Below, piece after piece: positions 7,995 to 16,141 of a stretch of DNA of 64,000 nt; the first letter of the stretch is position 1, and every line of letters begins with the position of its first letter. The position numbers and the translations under genes were made by a program. The DNA lies in assembly GCA_017550655.1 (NCBI GenBank), contig JAFZOK010000017.1:62001-126000 (forward strand), in the 5' to 3' direction. Source of the stretch: Bacteroidales bacterium (GTDB lineage Bacteria > Bacteroidota > Bacteroidia > Bacteroidales > UBA932). The notes beneath the pieces are model-generated. The model searched no databases. It worked only from the letters and a program-made list of their open reading frames with translations, and was not told the DNA's origin.

Positions 7995-9344
7995 TTATTT
8001 GTTTTCCTTTTCGTATCCGCCAGCCAGCACTCCGGTAAGGTCGTACTCCGTGGCGGAGATAATTCTAACGGCCGCAAATTTACCAATTAATCGCAGAGGG
8101 TCAAAGCCCTTGCAGCCTTTCAGGTCCACGAGTATGCTGCCGTCCACCTCAGGGCTTTCCCTCTGGCTGCGGCAGATAAGGAAGCCGTCCTTTACATCGT
8201 CTATGATGACCTTCTCCACTCCGCCAACTCTCCTCCGGTTGTTTTCCAGTGAGATACGGCTCTGGAGCCTCATAAGCCGGCCATAGCGTCTGTTCTTCAC
8301 GCCCTGCGGGATATCGTCAGCAAAGTTTTTGGCATCGTATGTACCTTCCTCCTCGCTGTAGGTGAAGGCCCCCAGCATCTCGAAGCGGTTCTTCTTTACA
8401 AAGTCCAGAAGGTCTTCAAACTCCTGCTCCCCTTCTCCCGGATGCCCAACTATCATCGTGGTTCTGAGGGCAATGCCCGGAACCCTTGACCTCAGGTCAT
8501 CCAGAAGGGACTGCTGCCTTGTGCGGTCCACGCCGCGGCGCATCATCTTGAGGATTTTGGTGGAGGAATGCTGCAGAGGGATATCCAGATACTTGCATAC
8601 CTTCGGGTTTTCAGCCATCACTTTCAGAACGTCTTTCGGAAAGCCGGTCGGATAGGAATAATGTATCCTTATCCACTCGATTCCCCCAATCTTTGAAAGG
8701 CGTTCGATAAGCGGGGCCAGCATCTTCTTTCCGTAGATGTCCATCCCGTAGAAAGTGGTGTCCTGGGCTATGAGTATGAGTTCCCTCACTCCCTTGGCAG
8801 CCAGAGCCTTGGCCTCCCTTTCCAGGATTGCCACCGGAACTGACTTGAACGGTCCCTTGATCAGCGGAATGGCGCAATAGGAGCACTTGCGGTTGCAGCC
8901 GTCCGCAATCTTCAGGTATGCGTAATGGGAAGGTGTTGTAAGATGCCTCTTTGTCCAGTCCTTTTCCTGCGGGAGGCTCATCCACCTCACGATTTCCTTC
9001 CACTGGAAAGATCCGAAGAAGGCATCCACTTCCGGAATGTCAGCCTGGAGTTCTTCCCTGTAGCGCTCGCTAAGGCAGCCGCAAACAACTATCCTGCCCA
9101 CAAAACCGTCCTGCTTTGCCTTTACGGCAGTAAGAATCTCGTCTATGGACTCTTTCTTTGCGTCGCCGATGAAACCGCAGGTATTGATGATGACGGTATC
9201 CGGACGGGATTCCTCATACGGAACCTCCTCCGGAACAATCTCCAGAGCTTCCGACAGTTTTGCCAGAAGATGCTCGGAATCTACCCTGTTCTTGCAGCAG
9301 CCCAGGGTAACCAGCTGAACTTTATGAGGTTTAGGTTTTGCCAT
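7995..9344 (-). CDS. rimO: ribosomal protein S12 methylthiotransferase
   Basis: A 449-residue radical SAM enzyme that methylthiolates an aspartate of ribosomal protein S12. The N-terminal UPF0004 domain has VTLGCCKNRVDSE and a further cluster cysteine pair (NTCGFI, VVCGCLSERY). The radical SAM core has CNRKCSYCAIP (CxxxCxxC), and a C-terminal TRAM domain follows at about 380-449. GCCKN-VDSE and the length identify RimO rather than MiaB. A TTG lies one codon upstream; the ATG at 9344 was preferred. It is six bases downstream of the DUF5606 gene. Confidence 0.95.
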   Translation of the reverse strand: MAKPKPHKVQLVTLGCCKNRVDSEHLLAKLSEALEIVPEEVPYEESRPDTVIINTCGFIGDAKKESIDEILTAVKAKQDGFVGRIVVCGCLSERYREELQADIPEVDAFFGSFQWKEIVRWMSLPQEKDWTKRHLTTPSHYAYLKIADGCNRKCSYCAIPLIKGPFKSVPVAILEREAKALAAKGVRELILIAQDTTFYGMDIYGKKMLAPLIERLSKIGGIEWIRIHYSYPTGFPKDVLKVMAENPKVCKYLDIPLQHSSTKILKMMRRGVDRTRQQSLLDDLRSRVPGIALRTTMIVGHPGEGEQEFEDLLDFVKKNRFEMLGAFTYSEEEGTYDAKNFADDIPQGVKNRRYGRLMRLQSRISLENNRRRVGGVEKVIIDDVKDGFLICRSQRESPEVDGSILVDLKGCKGFDPLRLIGKFAAVRIISATEYDLTGVLAGGYEKENK

Positions 9345-9350
9345 CAAGGA

Positions 9351-9896
9351 TTATACAACCTTTCTTGGAACGCTTGCCTTTGCAGGAGCGGCCTGCTTTG
9401 CGTTTACCTTGGCGCCTTTCTGCTTTGAGGCTTCCTTGGCCTGCTTGGAGGCTGCGGTCTTTGCACTCTCCTCGTTTTCTGCGGCCTTTGCCTGGTCTTC
9501 CTCAGTCTCGAAGTCAAGGCTTGCATATTCCTTCAGGCAGTTGTACCACTCCACAACTTTTTTCATGTGGGAAGGATAGAACCTGTCTCCGTCATAATCA
9601 GGAACAACCTTGCCGAAGAATTCCTTGAGCTCTTCAGGAGAACTCTTTCCGGAAGGGGCTTTCCCGTCGCCGAGGAAAGTCTTCATTGCTTCCAGAACTT
9701 CCTGGAGTTTCTTCTCTCCCTCCTGGGTGAAAATGGAAATGTCGCTCAGGGCGCTCATCTTGGTGGATGCGCCGGCGGCGAATCTTTTCTTTGTCAGCAT
9801 AGACTCCAGAATGGCGCCTCTCGCGGCTTGTGCCACATAGGTGAACAGGCCCTGCTGGCCGCTGACTGTGAGTACTTTTCCTAAATCTGTCTTCAT
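9351..9896 (-). CDS. DUF5606-family protein
   Basis: A 181-residue protein. The first 140 residues have the pattern I associate with DUF5606 of Bacteroidota: LGKVLTVSGQQGLFTYVAQA, ILESMLTKKRF, KMSALSDISIFTQEGE, and a later KVVPDYDGDRFYPSHMKKVVEWYN. The last 45 residues are low-complexity Ala/Lys/Glu, probably disordered and basic at the very end. The function is unknown. Being embedded between the DnaJ/TerB gene and rimO suggests co-expression with translation and envelope genes. Confidence 0.82.
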   Translation of the reverse strand: MKTDLGKVLTVSGQQGLFTYVAQAARGAILESMLTKKRFAAGASTKMSALSDISIFTQEGEKKLQEVLEAMKTFLGDGKAPSGKSSPEELKEFFGKVVPDYDGDRFYPSHMKKVVEWYNCLKEYASLDFETEEDQAKAAENEESAKTAASKQAKEASKQKGAKVNAKQAAPAKASVPRKVV

Positions 9897-9913
9897 ATTT
9901 AAAATCTTTAGAA

Positions 9914-10723
9914 TTATTTCATTCCTCTTTCTTTCTTTATCTGCTCGTAAGCGCTCTGGACACTCTTGAATTTCTCCTCCGCCGCCTTCTTGACATCATC
10001 GCCGAGACTCTCGACTTTATCAGGATGGTATTTAACGGCCATGCGGCGGTATGCCTTGCGGACTTCCTCGTCCGTGGCGCTGGAGTCTATCTCCAGAATC
10101 TTGTACGGATCCTTCTCAGGCTCGAACATTCCCATTATGCTTCGGATGTCCTTTTCGCTGAGTCCGAGATAGCCGCCTATGGTAAACAGCATGCTGCTCT
10201 CTTCCGGAGAAACCTGCCCGTCTGCCTGGGCGATTCCCAGCAGGTAATGGAACAGCTGCAGACGCTGGGAAATCTGCATATACTGCTTTATCTGGCTGCA
10301 GGCCTGGTAGATGTCTATGTTGCTCTGCAGCAGTTTCTTGATGATGGTAAGGGCATCCTGAACGGAGTCCTCTCCAAAATTCTGGCGGACAAAGTCCTTT
10401 ATGTAGTTGAGCTCGCTTTTGAGAGTCTTTCCGTCAGCCTTCATCACGGCTGTGGAAAGCACCAGAAGGCTTATGAGGAAACTGTTGCGCTGCTCGGTCT
10501 GGGAATAAGGCCTGCGCCCACCGGTGTAACCTCCACCGGTATATCCTCCACCGGAATAGCCGCCTCCAGAGTTTCCTCCTGTCCAGCCTCCGCCAGAGCC
10601 CGTGCCGATCTTCAGGTTGGAGCTTCCGTCAATCGCGGAGCCTATAAAGAAGCCTATAATGCCCCCTATATAGCCTCCCAAGGCCCATCCTACTGCTCCC
10701 AGTATCCACTTGAATGCCGCCAT
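9914..10723 (-). CDS. TerB-DnaJ domain protein (DjlA-like arrangement)
   Basis: A 269-residue protein. Residues 1-30 form a small, glycine-rich hydrophobic segment (GAVGWALGGYIGGIIGFFIG) that may insert in the membrane. A Gly/Tyr-rich linker follows (about 40-72, repeated GGGYSGGGYTGGGYT units), then a helical TerB-like domain (about 80-200), and a C-terminal J domain (about 205-265) with YKILEID, the HPD motif in KYHPDKV and YEQIKKE. J domains stimulate Hsp70 ATPase. Membrane anchor, TerB and J domain in this order recall DjlA, although the spacing differs. It begins four bases after coaE. Confidence 0.88.
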   Translation of the reverse strand: MAAFKWILGAVGWALGGYIGGIIGFFIGSAIDGSSNLKIGTGSGGGWTGGNSGGGYSGGGYTGGGYTGGRRPYSQTEQRNSFLISLLVLSTAVMKADGKTLKSELNYIKDFVRQNFGEDSVQDALTIIKKLLQSNIDIYQACSQIKQYMQISQRLQLFHYLLGIAQADGQVSPEESSMLFTIGGYLGLSEKDIRSIMGMFEPEKDPYKILEIDSSATDEEVRKAYRRMAVKYHPDKVESLGDDVKKAAEEKFKSVQSAYEQIKKERGMK

Positions 10724-10727
10724 ATAA

Positions 10728-11306
10728 TCAATTCATTTGTTCCAATATCCTTATTGCCTGCGCCTCTATGTCCTTGCCCTGAACGGACTCAAGCGTAAAG
10801 TCCGCAAGGCGTAACCTTTCCTTGTCAGAAACCTGGCTTGCAAGCCTGGCCCTTACCTGTTCTTCAGAGCTTCCGTCCCTTTCCTTTACCCTGCGGATTC
10901 TCTCCTTCAGCGGAGCGGTAACCACAAGTGTCTTGTCCACAAAGCTCCTTACATATCCGTTTTCCAGTATCACGGCGCTTTCAAAAATCACCGTTCCCCT
11001 CTTCCATCTTTTCCATAGGCGGAAATCTTCCATCACAAAGGGATAGACAAACTCCTTCACCTTTTCCAGAAGATTCCTGTCGCCGAAAATTATCGCGGCC
11101 ATTGCCTTCCTGTCCAGCTTCCCCTTCTTGAGGATGCCTTTCCCTAGAATCCTTACAAGGCCGGACAGTATCTCGGGCTTCTCGTCATACAGTTCCTTAG
11201 TCCTTGAGTCCGAGTCATATACCTTGCAACCCAGAGACCTGAAAACTCCGCAAACATAGCTTTTGCCGGAGCCGATACCTCCCGTTATCCCCAAAACCTT
11301 GGCCAT
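10728..11306 (-). CDS. coaE: dephospho-CoA kinase
   Basis: A 192-residue P-loop kinase for the last step of coenzyme A synthesis, phosphorylation of dephospho-CoA. The Walker A is GITGGIGSGKSYV (about residue 5-17). Other family features are YDSDSRTKELYD, VIFESAVILENG and the C-terminal RLRLADFTLES motif (family 'ADFVIDN'). I chose the ATG at 11306, which lies one base beyond the ybbR stop, rather than a frame extension 17 codons upstream that would overlap ybbR. The position between ybbR and the J-domain gene is common in Bacteroidota. Confidence 0.95.
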   Translation of the reverse strand: MAKVLGITGGIGSGKSYVCGVFRSLGCKVYDSDSRTKELYDEKPEILSGLVRILGKGILKKGKLDRKAMAAIIFGDRNLLEKVKEFVYPFVMEDFRLWKRWKRGTVIFESAVILENGYVRSFVDKTLVVTAPLKERIRRVKERDGSSEEQVRARLASQVSDKERLRLADFTLESVQGKDIEAQAIRILEQMN

Positions 11307-11307
11307 A

Positions 11308-12315
11308 TCAGTTTGCGTCCTTGCCTTCTTCCGGAAGCATAACCACCCTGTCCACAAACGACGGGTCCACCCTTAGGTCAAACACTCCTTCCGGAGTCTT
11401 GTCAATAAGCACCTTGGCCTTGCCGGAGGCGGAATTGACAGCCTGGCTGTAATCCACGTAAGCCGCAAAATCATCCGGAGTCAAGGTGCGCTTGCGGCCG
11501 AATTCCTCCTTGAAAGTTATCCTGACTGAAGACGGAACGAGAATCATCCTGGAACCTTCCTCCTGTCCCCTAACCTCTACCGGAAGGTCCATGCTGCGTC
11601 CAACATAACGCCCAACGCTAAGGTGATAGACGATTTTGTCTTCAGACATCTGCACTCCTGCAATCGGCTCAATGTCAGCCTCTCCCTGAATGCTTCTTTT
11701 CAGAGACCTCGCCGATATCTTTTCCGTAAACACGGAATCTATGGCCTTCACGATGCTTTCCTGCCCGTTTATAAGCACTGAATCCGGCTTAACGGAAACC
11801 CTTTCCAGCGGCATATACTGAGGCTTGAAGCTCAGATCTGCTTTCAGGCATACGGGAACTTTCTTCTGGAAGGTTTTCGGGAAAACGAAAACCAGAGTGT
11901 CCACAATTATCTCGTCTACTGAAAGATATCCGTCCAGCTTCTCAGCCGCCCTGTCCTTTATCTGGGACGTAAGTATGTAGAAGGCGTCTTCCTTGCCGCT
12001 TAACGGACGGAGGGCGGAAGGCTCGGCCCTGAAGGTCAGAGTCTCGCCTTTCCTTGATGAAAAATACTTGTGCCTGAGAAGGTAGAAGCCTGATGCTGTG
12101 CCCCTTACTGTAAGAGGATCCTGGCTTGTGGACTTGAACACGCGGCCTTCCATAGGAGCGGAAAGCTCCACGTTGTAATGGAAGACATAGCGGTACTGGA
12201 GGCCCAGTTTCATAACGCCCCAGACAACCAGCGCAACGAGCAGGGAAATGATGAGAACCACGATTTTCCCGCCCCAGCTGATCTTCAAGCCCTTATGGAG
12301 ATCCTCAAAAGACAA
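11308..12315 (-). CDS. YbbR-like/CdaR-type membrane-anchored protein
   Basis: A 335-residue protein with one N-terminal transmembrane helix (about 17-35, VVLIISLLVALVVWGVM) followed by a periplasmic beta-rich region. The segment around 150-250 (VPVCLKADLSFKPQYMPLERVSVKPDSVLINGQES) is a YbbR repeat. YbbR proteins such as CdaR modulate diadenylate cyclase in Firmicutes; the role in Bacteroidota is not established. The start is a TTG at 12315, three bases after the yajC stop; no ATG is available upstream of the membrane helix. Confidence 0.82.
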   Translation of the reverse strand: MSFEDLHKGLKISWGGKIVVLIISLLVALVVWGVMKLGLQYRYVFHYNVELSAPMEGRVFKSTSQDPLTVRGTASGFYLLRHKYFSSRKGETLTFRAEPSALRPLSGKEDAFYILTSQIKDRAAEKLDGYLSVDEIIVDTLVFVFPKTFQKKVPVCLKADLSFKPQYMPLERVSVKPDSVLINGQESIVKAIDSVFTEKISARSLKRSIQGEADIEPIAGVQMSEDKIVYHLSVGRYVGRSMDLPVEVRGQEEGSRMILVPSSVRITFKEEFGRKRTLTPDDFAAYVDYSQAVNSASGKAKVLIDKTPEGVFDLRVDPSFVDRVVMLPEEGKDAN

Positions 12316-12318
12316 GGC

Positions 12319-12645
12319 CTACTGCTGCTGAGCGTCTGAAAAATCCCTTACTATTGAACTCTTGGCAACCTTGATGCGGACATTGGTGTCTACTCTCATC
12401 ATTACGTAGTTTCCACTTTCCGGAATCTCCTCGATTGTTCCGTAGATACCGCCGATGGTTACCACCTTGTCGCCCTTCTTGAGCTCGTTGCGGAACTTCT
12501 GGAGTTCCTTCTGCTTCTTCTGCTGAGGACGTATCATAAGGAAGTACATGATTGCGAAGATTGCAACCATCATGATGATAAGGGACAGTCCGCCACCGCC
12601 TTGCTGGGCCTGCTGTGCCTGGAGAATAATGGAAATGATATTCAT
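12319..12645 (-). CDS. yajC: preprotein translocase subunit YajC
   Basis: A 108-residue inner-membrane protein with a single N-terminal helix (LSLIIMMVAIFAIMYFLMIRPQ) that ends in the family hallmark RPQQKKQKE. This is followed by the conserved small domain FRNELKKGDKVVTIGGIYGTIEEI. YajC binds SecDF-YidC and supports Sec translocation. It lies 23 bases after nusB and three before ybbR. Confidence 0.96.
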   Translation of the reverse strand: MNIISIILQAQQAQQGGGGLSLIIMMVAIFAIMYFLMIRPQQKKQKELQKFRNELKKGDKVVTIGGIYGTIEEIPESGNYVMMRVDTNVRIKVAKSSIVRDFSDAQQQ

Positions 12646-12668
12646 GTTAAAAGTGTTTTTGTTGTTTT

Positions 12669-13613
12669 CTAGAATCCGCCAACCATTCCGATTGGATCTT
12701 TTGTGATTTTTCCCTGGGAGTGCATATCCTTCAGAATGGCGTTAAGTACACCGTTTACAAAGGAGTAGCTCTTAGGGGTGCTGTAATGCTTTGCTATGTC
12801 CACATACTCGTCTATCGTTACCTTGAACGGAATGTTGCTGAATGTCTTTGCCTCTGCAACTCCCATAGACACAATCAGTATGTCTGACTGTACAACTCTG
12901 GAAACATCCCAGTTGGACATATAGGAAGATACTGTTTCCGCAAGGTCGTCATACTCCACCATCACGCTTCCCACAAGCTTCTTGGCAAAGGCTTCGTCCT
13001 CCTCCTTCTCAAACAGTGCCGGAGGGTCTATGTGACCTGCCTTTGCTATCTTTCCCAACTCCTTGAGAATGAGCTCCAGCACATAATCCAGGTCATCCGC
13101 CCACCAGATGCACTCGCCTTCCAGAGCGTCCTCCAGCACGGTGTTTCCAGACAGAAGTTCTGAATATACACCCCGGAACAGCTTTACTGCATCCCCCATA
13201 ACAGGAGATTCCTTACCGACATATTCCTTGAAGAAATCAGAAGCAACCATCGCCGAGTAAACCGATTTCAAAGGAGTTTCCAGATCACTCCACCCTATTC
13301 CCATATTGTTGCAGTGGTTGTTGAACACAGCATCCGCCTTTACAAGCGCGGAAAACGGGTTTGAAGCAAATTTCCTGTTAACCTCCACCACACCCAAATC
13401 CGGTTTGAACTTTCTCATCTGCTGGGCAATCTTGTCCTCTGCGACTGGTACAAGGGCGGCAGGAAGCAGCCACATAAGGCAATACAGCTGGCGTGTCTTT
13501 TCCAGAGAAAGCACAAGCTCCCTCTCTGCCGCCTGGATGTCTGTATTTTCCGTGGTGATCCTGCTGTAAAGCTCCTTGAAAGCCTTTATTCTTATAAGTG
13601 TCCTGCTAATCAT
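12669..13613 (-). CDS. nusB: NusB-family antitermination factor, long Bacteroidota form
   Basis: A 314-residue protein. The C-terminal third (about 180-305) is the helical NusB domain, with LDYVLELILKELGKIA, DILIVSMGVAEAKTFSNIPFKVTIDEYVDIAKHYSTPKSYSFVNGVLNAILKD. The N-terminal half is the extra helical region typical of the phylum (MISRTLIRIKAFKELYS). NusB binds boxA RNA with S10 in rRNA antitermination. The start MISRTLIRIK at 13613 matches family N-termini; a frame extension upstream looks spurious. A TATATTTG -7 box on the minus strand (13637-13644) suits it. It heads the nine-gene cluster ending at 6295. Confidence 0.9.
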   Translation of the reverse strand: MISRTLIRIKAFKELYSRITTENTDIQAAERELVLSLEKTRQLYCLMWLLPAALVPVAEDKIAQQMRKFKPDLGVVEVNRKFASNPFSALVKADAVFNNHCNNMGIGWSDLETPLKSVYSAMVASDFFKEYVGKESPVMGDAVKLFRGVYSELLSGNTVLEDALEGECIWWADDLDYVLELILKELGKIAKAGHIDPPALFEKEEDEAFAKKLVGSVMVEYDDLAETVSSYMSNWDVSRVVQSDILIVSMGVAEAKTFSNIPFKVTIDEYVDIAKHYSTPKSYSFVNGVLNAILKDMHSQGKITKDPIGMVGGF

Positions 13614-13668
13614 TTGAGACAAATTATAATATTTGACAAATATAACGAAAAATGAGAGCAAAAAGTTA

Positions 13669-13676
13669 TATCTTTG
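13669..13676 (+). promoter_or_regulatory. -7 box for the PUR-family gene
   Basis: TATCTTTG matches TAnnTTTG 23 bases before the ATG at 13700. No TTTG occurs at the ideal distance upstream, so this is a half match. It is divergent to the nusB -7 box. Confidence 0.45.
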
Positions 13677-13699
13677 TCAAGAATTAAAATTGCAAGATT

Positions 13700-14062
13700 A
13701 TGTATCAAGAAGATTTTGATAATTCTTTCTCTCAGGAGAAAAGCGGGGATGACATTTATTCAAGGCCGGTAAGAGCGGGCAAGAGAACTTATTTCTTCGA
13801 CGTGAAGGCCACAAAGAACAACGATTACTACCTTACCATAACAGAAAGCAAGCGCAAGGTGGAAAAAGACGGGCGTTTCTCTTACGACAAGCACAAGATT
13901 TTCCTCTACAAGGAGGATTTCGAGAAGTTTGCCGCAGGCCTGCAGGAAGTTGTCCAGTACATCAAGGACAAGTGCCCTGTCCAGGAAAGAGTCTATACAG
14001 AACCTTCTGAAGACGCTCCAAGAAAGACCGACTTCACCGATGTAGATTTCGACAAGCTCTAG
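13700..14062 (+). CDS. PUR-family nucleic-acid-binding protein (DUF3276)
   Basis: A 120-residue protein. Residues 22-95 form one PUR repeat of beta strands plus a helix: SRPVRAGKRTYFFDVKATKN, DYYLTITESKRKV, HKIFLYKEDFEKFAAGLQEVVQYIK. Bacterial PUR-alpha homologues dimerise and bind single-stranded purine-rich DNA or RNA. The N- and C-termini are acidic tails. It stands alone, divergent from nusB, and ends before the bidirectional terminator at 14106-14134. Confidence 0.93.
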   Translation: MYQEDFDNSFSQEKSGDDIYSRPVRAGKRTYFFDVKATKNNDYYLTITESKRKVEKDGRFSYDKHKIFLYKEDFEKFAAGLQEVVQYIKDKCPVQERVYTEPSEDAPRKTDFTDVDFDKL

Positions 14063-14105
14063 AAACAAACAAAGAAATACAGAAACTTAAATAAGAAAAA
14101 AACAG

Positions 14106-14134
14106 AAACCCCGGGACCAGAAGTTCCGGGGTTT
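14106..14134. terminator. bidirectional intrinsic terminator
   Basis: AAACCCCGGGA pairs with TTCCGGGGTTT around a short loop. T-rich tracts follow on both strands (TTTTATTATT on plus, CTGTTTTTT on minus). It sits between the convergent PUR gene and the secreted-protein gene. Confidence 0.85.
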
Positions 14135-14156
14135 TATTATTGGAAAAAGACAAAAG

Positions 14157-14651
14157 TTATTTCCCTGTCATTTTGAAAGTCATGTAATTAGAGTGACCAA
14201 TTACCTTGTATGTCTGGGCATCGTATGCAACAAGGCGTACATAGTATGTATGCTGGCCCTTCTTTGGATGAATGTCACTGTTCCACATCCAGATGATCTT
14301 GTTGTTGAGAACATATTTATCTGTCTTGTTCTTGTTTTTGAAATCCTTGACCTTTTGGACAGGATAACGTATACGGCCCTCTCCGCCATAATCATTAGAT
14401 AAATATTCATGTGTAGTGCCTTTCGGACATTCAACTTCCATATAGATCTGGGCGTCATGCTTCTTCATTCCGGTAAAGTCGGCGGAGAAATGGCATACCA
14501 TTTTCTTCTTTCCGTTTTTGTCTTTCACGTTCGTCTCAAGCCTGCAGTTCTTGAAAGTCGCTTTCTGAGCGTAGGTTACATTGGGCTTCAAGGAGGAGAA
14601 AAGAAATGCCATGATCATCATGACAACAGTGAATCTGAATGTGCTTTTCAT
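14157..14651 (-). CDS. secreted hypothetical protein
   Basis: A 164-residue protein that I cannot place. The first 28 residues are a Sec signal peptide (hydrophobic VMMIMAFLFSSL, probable cleavage after VTYAQ). The mature part alternates short beta-like segments with lysine-rich turns (MVCHFSADFTGMKKHDAQIYMEVECP, HTYYVRLVAYDAQ), suggesting an immunoglobulin-like or beta-sandwich fold. Two cysteines in the first half could form a disulphide. The gene is transcribed alone toward the terminator at 14106-14134. Confidence 0.7.
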   Translation of the reverse strand: MKSTFRFTVVMMIMAFLFSSLKPNVTYAQKATFKNCRLETNVKDKNGKKKMVCHFSADFTGMKKHDAQIYMEVECPKGTTHEYLSNDYGGEGRIRYPVQKVKDFKNKNKTDKYVLNNKIIWMWNSDIHPKKGQHTYYVRLVAYDAQTYKVIGHSNYMTFKMTGK

Positions 14652-14688
14652 CTTTGTTTTCTTTAAATGGTTTATGAGTCCAAAAATA

Positions 14689-14742
14689 ATGAAAATCGGG
14701 AATCCAGGTCAGCTTTTCCTATGAAATTCGGGAATCCAGGTC
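14689..14742. repeat. two direct copies of a 22-base unit, period 32
   Basis: The units at 14689-14710 and 14721-14742 are identical except for one base. Both begin ATGAAA and contain TCGGGAATCCAGGTC. They lie in the gap between the secreted-protein gene and the tRNA-Cys terminator. Only two copies are present, so this is not a CRISPR array. Confidence 0.6.
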
Positions 14743-14790
14743 CGATTATATATTTCCGCTGGAAATAAGGCAAAAACCCGTAATAAAGAA

Positions 14791-14821
14791 AACCCCTTCC
14801 TAGTGGTTTCTGGAAGGGGTT
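14791..14821 (-). terminator. intrinsic terminator of tRNA-Cys
   Basis: AACCCCTTCC and GGAAGGGGTT form a 10-bp stem with an 11-base loop, followed on the minus strand by TTTTCTTTATTA. It is 13 bases after the 3' end of tRNA-Cys. Confidence 0.88.
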
Positions 14822-14834
14822 AGTGTTTTATTTG

Positions 14835-14905
14835 AGGTACCAAGCAGAATCGAACTGCTGTACACGGTTTTGCAGACCGTTGCCTAGCCACTCGGCCATG
14901 GTACC
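14835..14905 (-). tRNA. tRNA-Cys (anticodon GCA)
   Basis: A 71-base cloverleaf read on the minus strand: acceptor GGTACCA pairs with TGGTACC, the discriminator base is U as expected for tRNA-Cys, the anticodon loop is CTGCAAA with anticodon GCA, and the T arm contains GTTCGATTC. CCA is not encoded. It has its own promoter (14918-14948) and terminator (14791-14821). Confidence 0.96.
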
Positions 14906-14917
14906 GGTTTGGGAATG

Positions 14918-14948
14918 CAAATATAACAATCTTTTTTGATAATTCAAC
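14918..14948 (-). promoter_or_regulatory. promoter of tRNA-Cys
   Basis: On the minus strand, GTTG (14945-14948), 19 bases, then TATATTTG (14918-14925): a full -7 match and three of four -33 bases. The start would be about 8 bases before the tRNA. Confidence 0.6.
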
Positions 14949-14953
14949 TTTGA

Positions 14954-16141
14954 TTATTCTACATAAAGGACCAAACCTTTAAGATACTCCCCTTCAGGAT
15001 GGCAGATATCTACAGGATGGTCGGCAGGCTGGGTAAGGCGGTGGATGATCCGGACCTTTCTTTTTGCTAAGGTTGCGGCGCTGAATACAGCCAAGGCAAA
15101 ATCTGTCTTGTCAACCACCTGTGAGCAGCTGAAAGTGAAGACGATGCCACCTTTGGCAACCTTTTCTATAGCCATGGCGTTGAGCTTTTTGTAGGCCCTG
15201 AGAGCGTTTTGCTTTGCGCTGAGATGCTTGGCGAATGCAGGAGGATCAACGATCATAAGATCGTATTTCCCATTTTCAACGTTTCTGAGGTATTCAATGG
15301 CATCAGTGCAGATGCACTCGCAGTTTTGGGTGTAGCCGTTAAGCTTCAGGTTGTTTTTGCAGGCGTCAATGGCAAGCTGGGAACTGTCCACAGAACAGCA
15401 TTCCTTTGCCCCGCCGCTCATAGCGTAAACTGAAAAGCCGCCTGTATAGCAGAAAAGGTTGAGGACTGTCTTGCCGTCAGAAAGCCTTCCGACCATGTTG
15501 CGGTTATCCCTCTGGTCCAGAAAGAAACCGGTCTTCTGGCCCTTCTCCCAGTCCACAAGGAACTTGCAACCGTTCTCTTTCACCTCTGTATATGACTGTG
15601 GAATATATCCGTCTCTGATGAAAAGATAATCGTCATCTCCCTTGAAGGTGCCGATTGGAGTGGACTTGGAATAGATGGCGTCTATGCTGTCTGGGAAGAT
15701 TGTCTTTATTGCCTCGGCGATGTCTTTTCTGCAGTTATACATGCCTGCGGAATGAGTCTGCATAACAGCAATTCCGCCGTAAATGTCTATTATCAAGCCC
15801 GGAAGGTAGTCTCCCTCTCCGTGAACAAGACGGAAGCAGTCCGTCATACCCTCGTTAACGGAAACGAGAGTAGTCTGACGCTGGGAATATGCAGCCTGGA
15901 TTCTGTTCTGCCAGAAAGATTCATCAATGTCAGAATCATCCCAGACAAGCATCCTCACCATAATGGAACCCTTCTGGAAATGGCCCTTGCCCAGGAGTGT
16001 TCTGTCTGAAGAGAATACTTTTACGGTATCTCCGTTTTGGGGATCACCTTCTGTCTTTGCAACGGCACCGGAGAACACCCACGGGTGGAACCTCTGAAGA
16101 CTCTGGTCTTTACCCTTTTTGAGAATGACTTTCTTTTCCAT
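14954..16141 (-). CDS. class I SAM-dependent rRNA (cytosine-5) methyltransferase, RlmI/RlmK-like
   Basis: A 395-residue protein. An N-terminal PUA domain (about 1-75, VILKKGKDQSLQRFHPWVFSGAV) is followed by the EEHUD-like region, then a Rossmann methyltransferase domain: DWEKGQKTGFFLDQRDNR (about 193-210), SAM-binding VLNLFCYTGGFSVYA, and DLMIVDPPAF around 300. This layout is that of RlmI, which methylates C1962 of 23S rRNA. The ATG overlaps the exonuclease stop by one base (TGATG), so translational coupling is likely. Confidence 0.92.
   Translation of the reverse strand: MEKKVILKKGKDQSLQRFHPWVFSGAVAKTEGDPQNGDTVKVFSSDRTLLGKGHFQKGSIMVRMLVWDDSDIDESFWQNRIQAAYSQRQTTLVSVNEGMTDCFRLVHGEGDYLPGLIIDIYGGIAVMQTHSAGMYNCRKDIAEAIKTIFPDSIDAIYSKSTPIGTFKGDDDYLFIRDGYIPQSYTEVKENGCKFLVDWEKGQKTGFFLDQRDNRNMVGRLSDGKTVLNLFCYTGGFSVYAMSGGAKECCSVDSSQLAIDACKNNLKLNGYTQNCECICTDAIEYLRNVENGKYDLMIVDPPAFAKHLSAKQNALRAYKKLNAMAIEKVAKGGIVFTFSCSQVVDKTDFALAVFSAATLAKRKVRIIHRLTQPADHPVDICHPEGEYLKGLVLYVE

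Noticed and set aside
14689-14742. Possible CRISPR array
   Set aside because: There are only two repeat copies with a 10-base spacer and no cas gene anywhere in the window.
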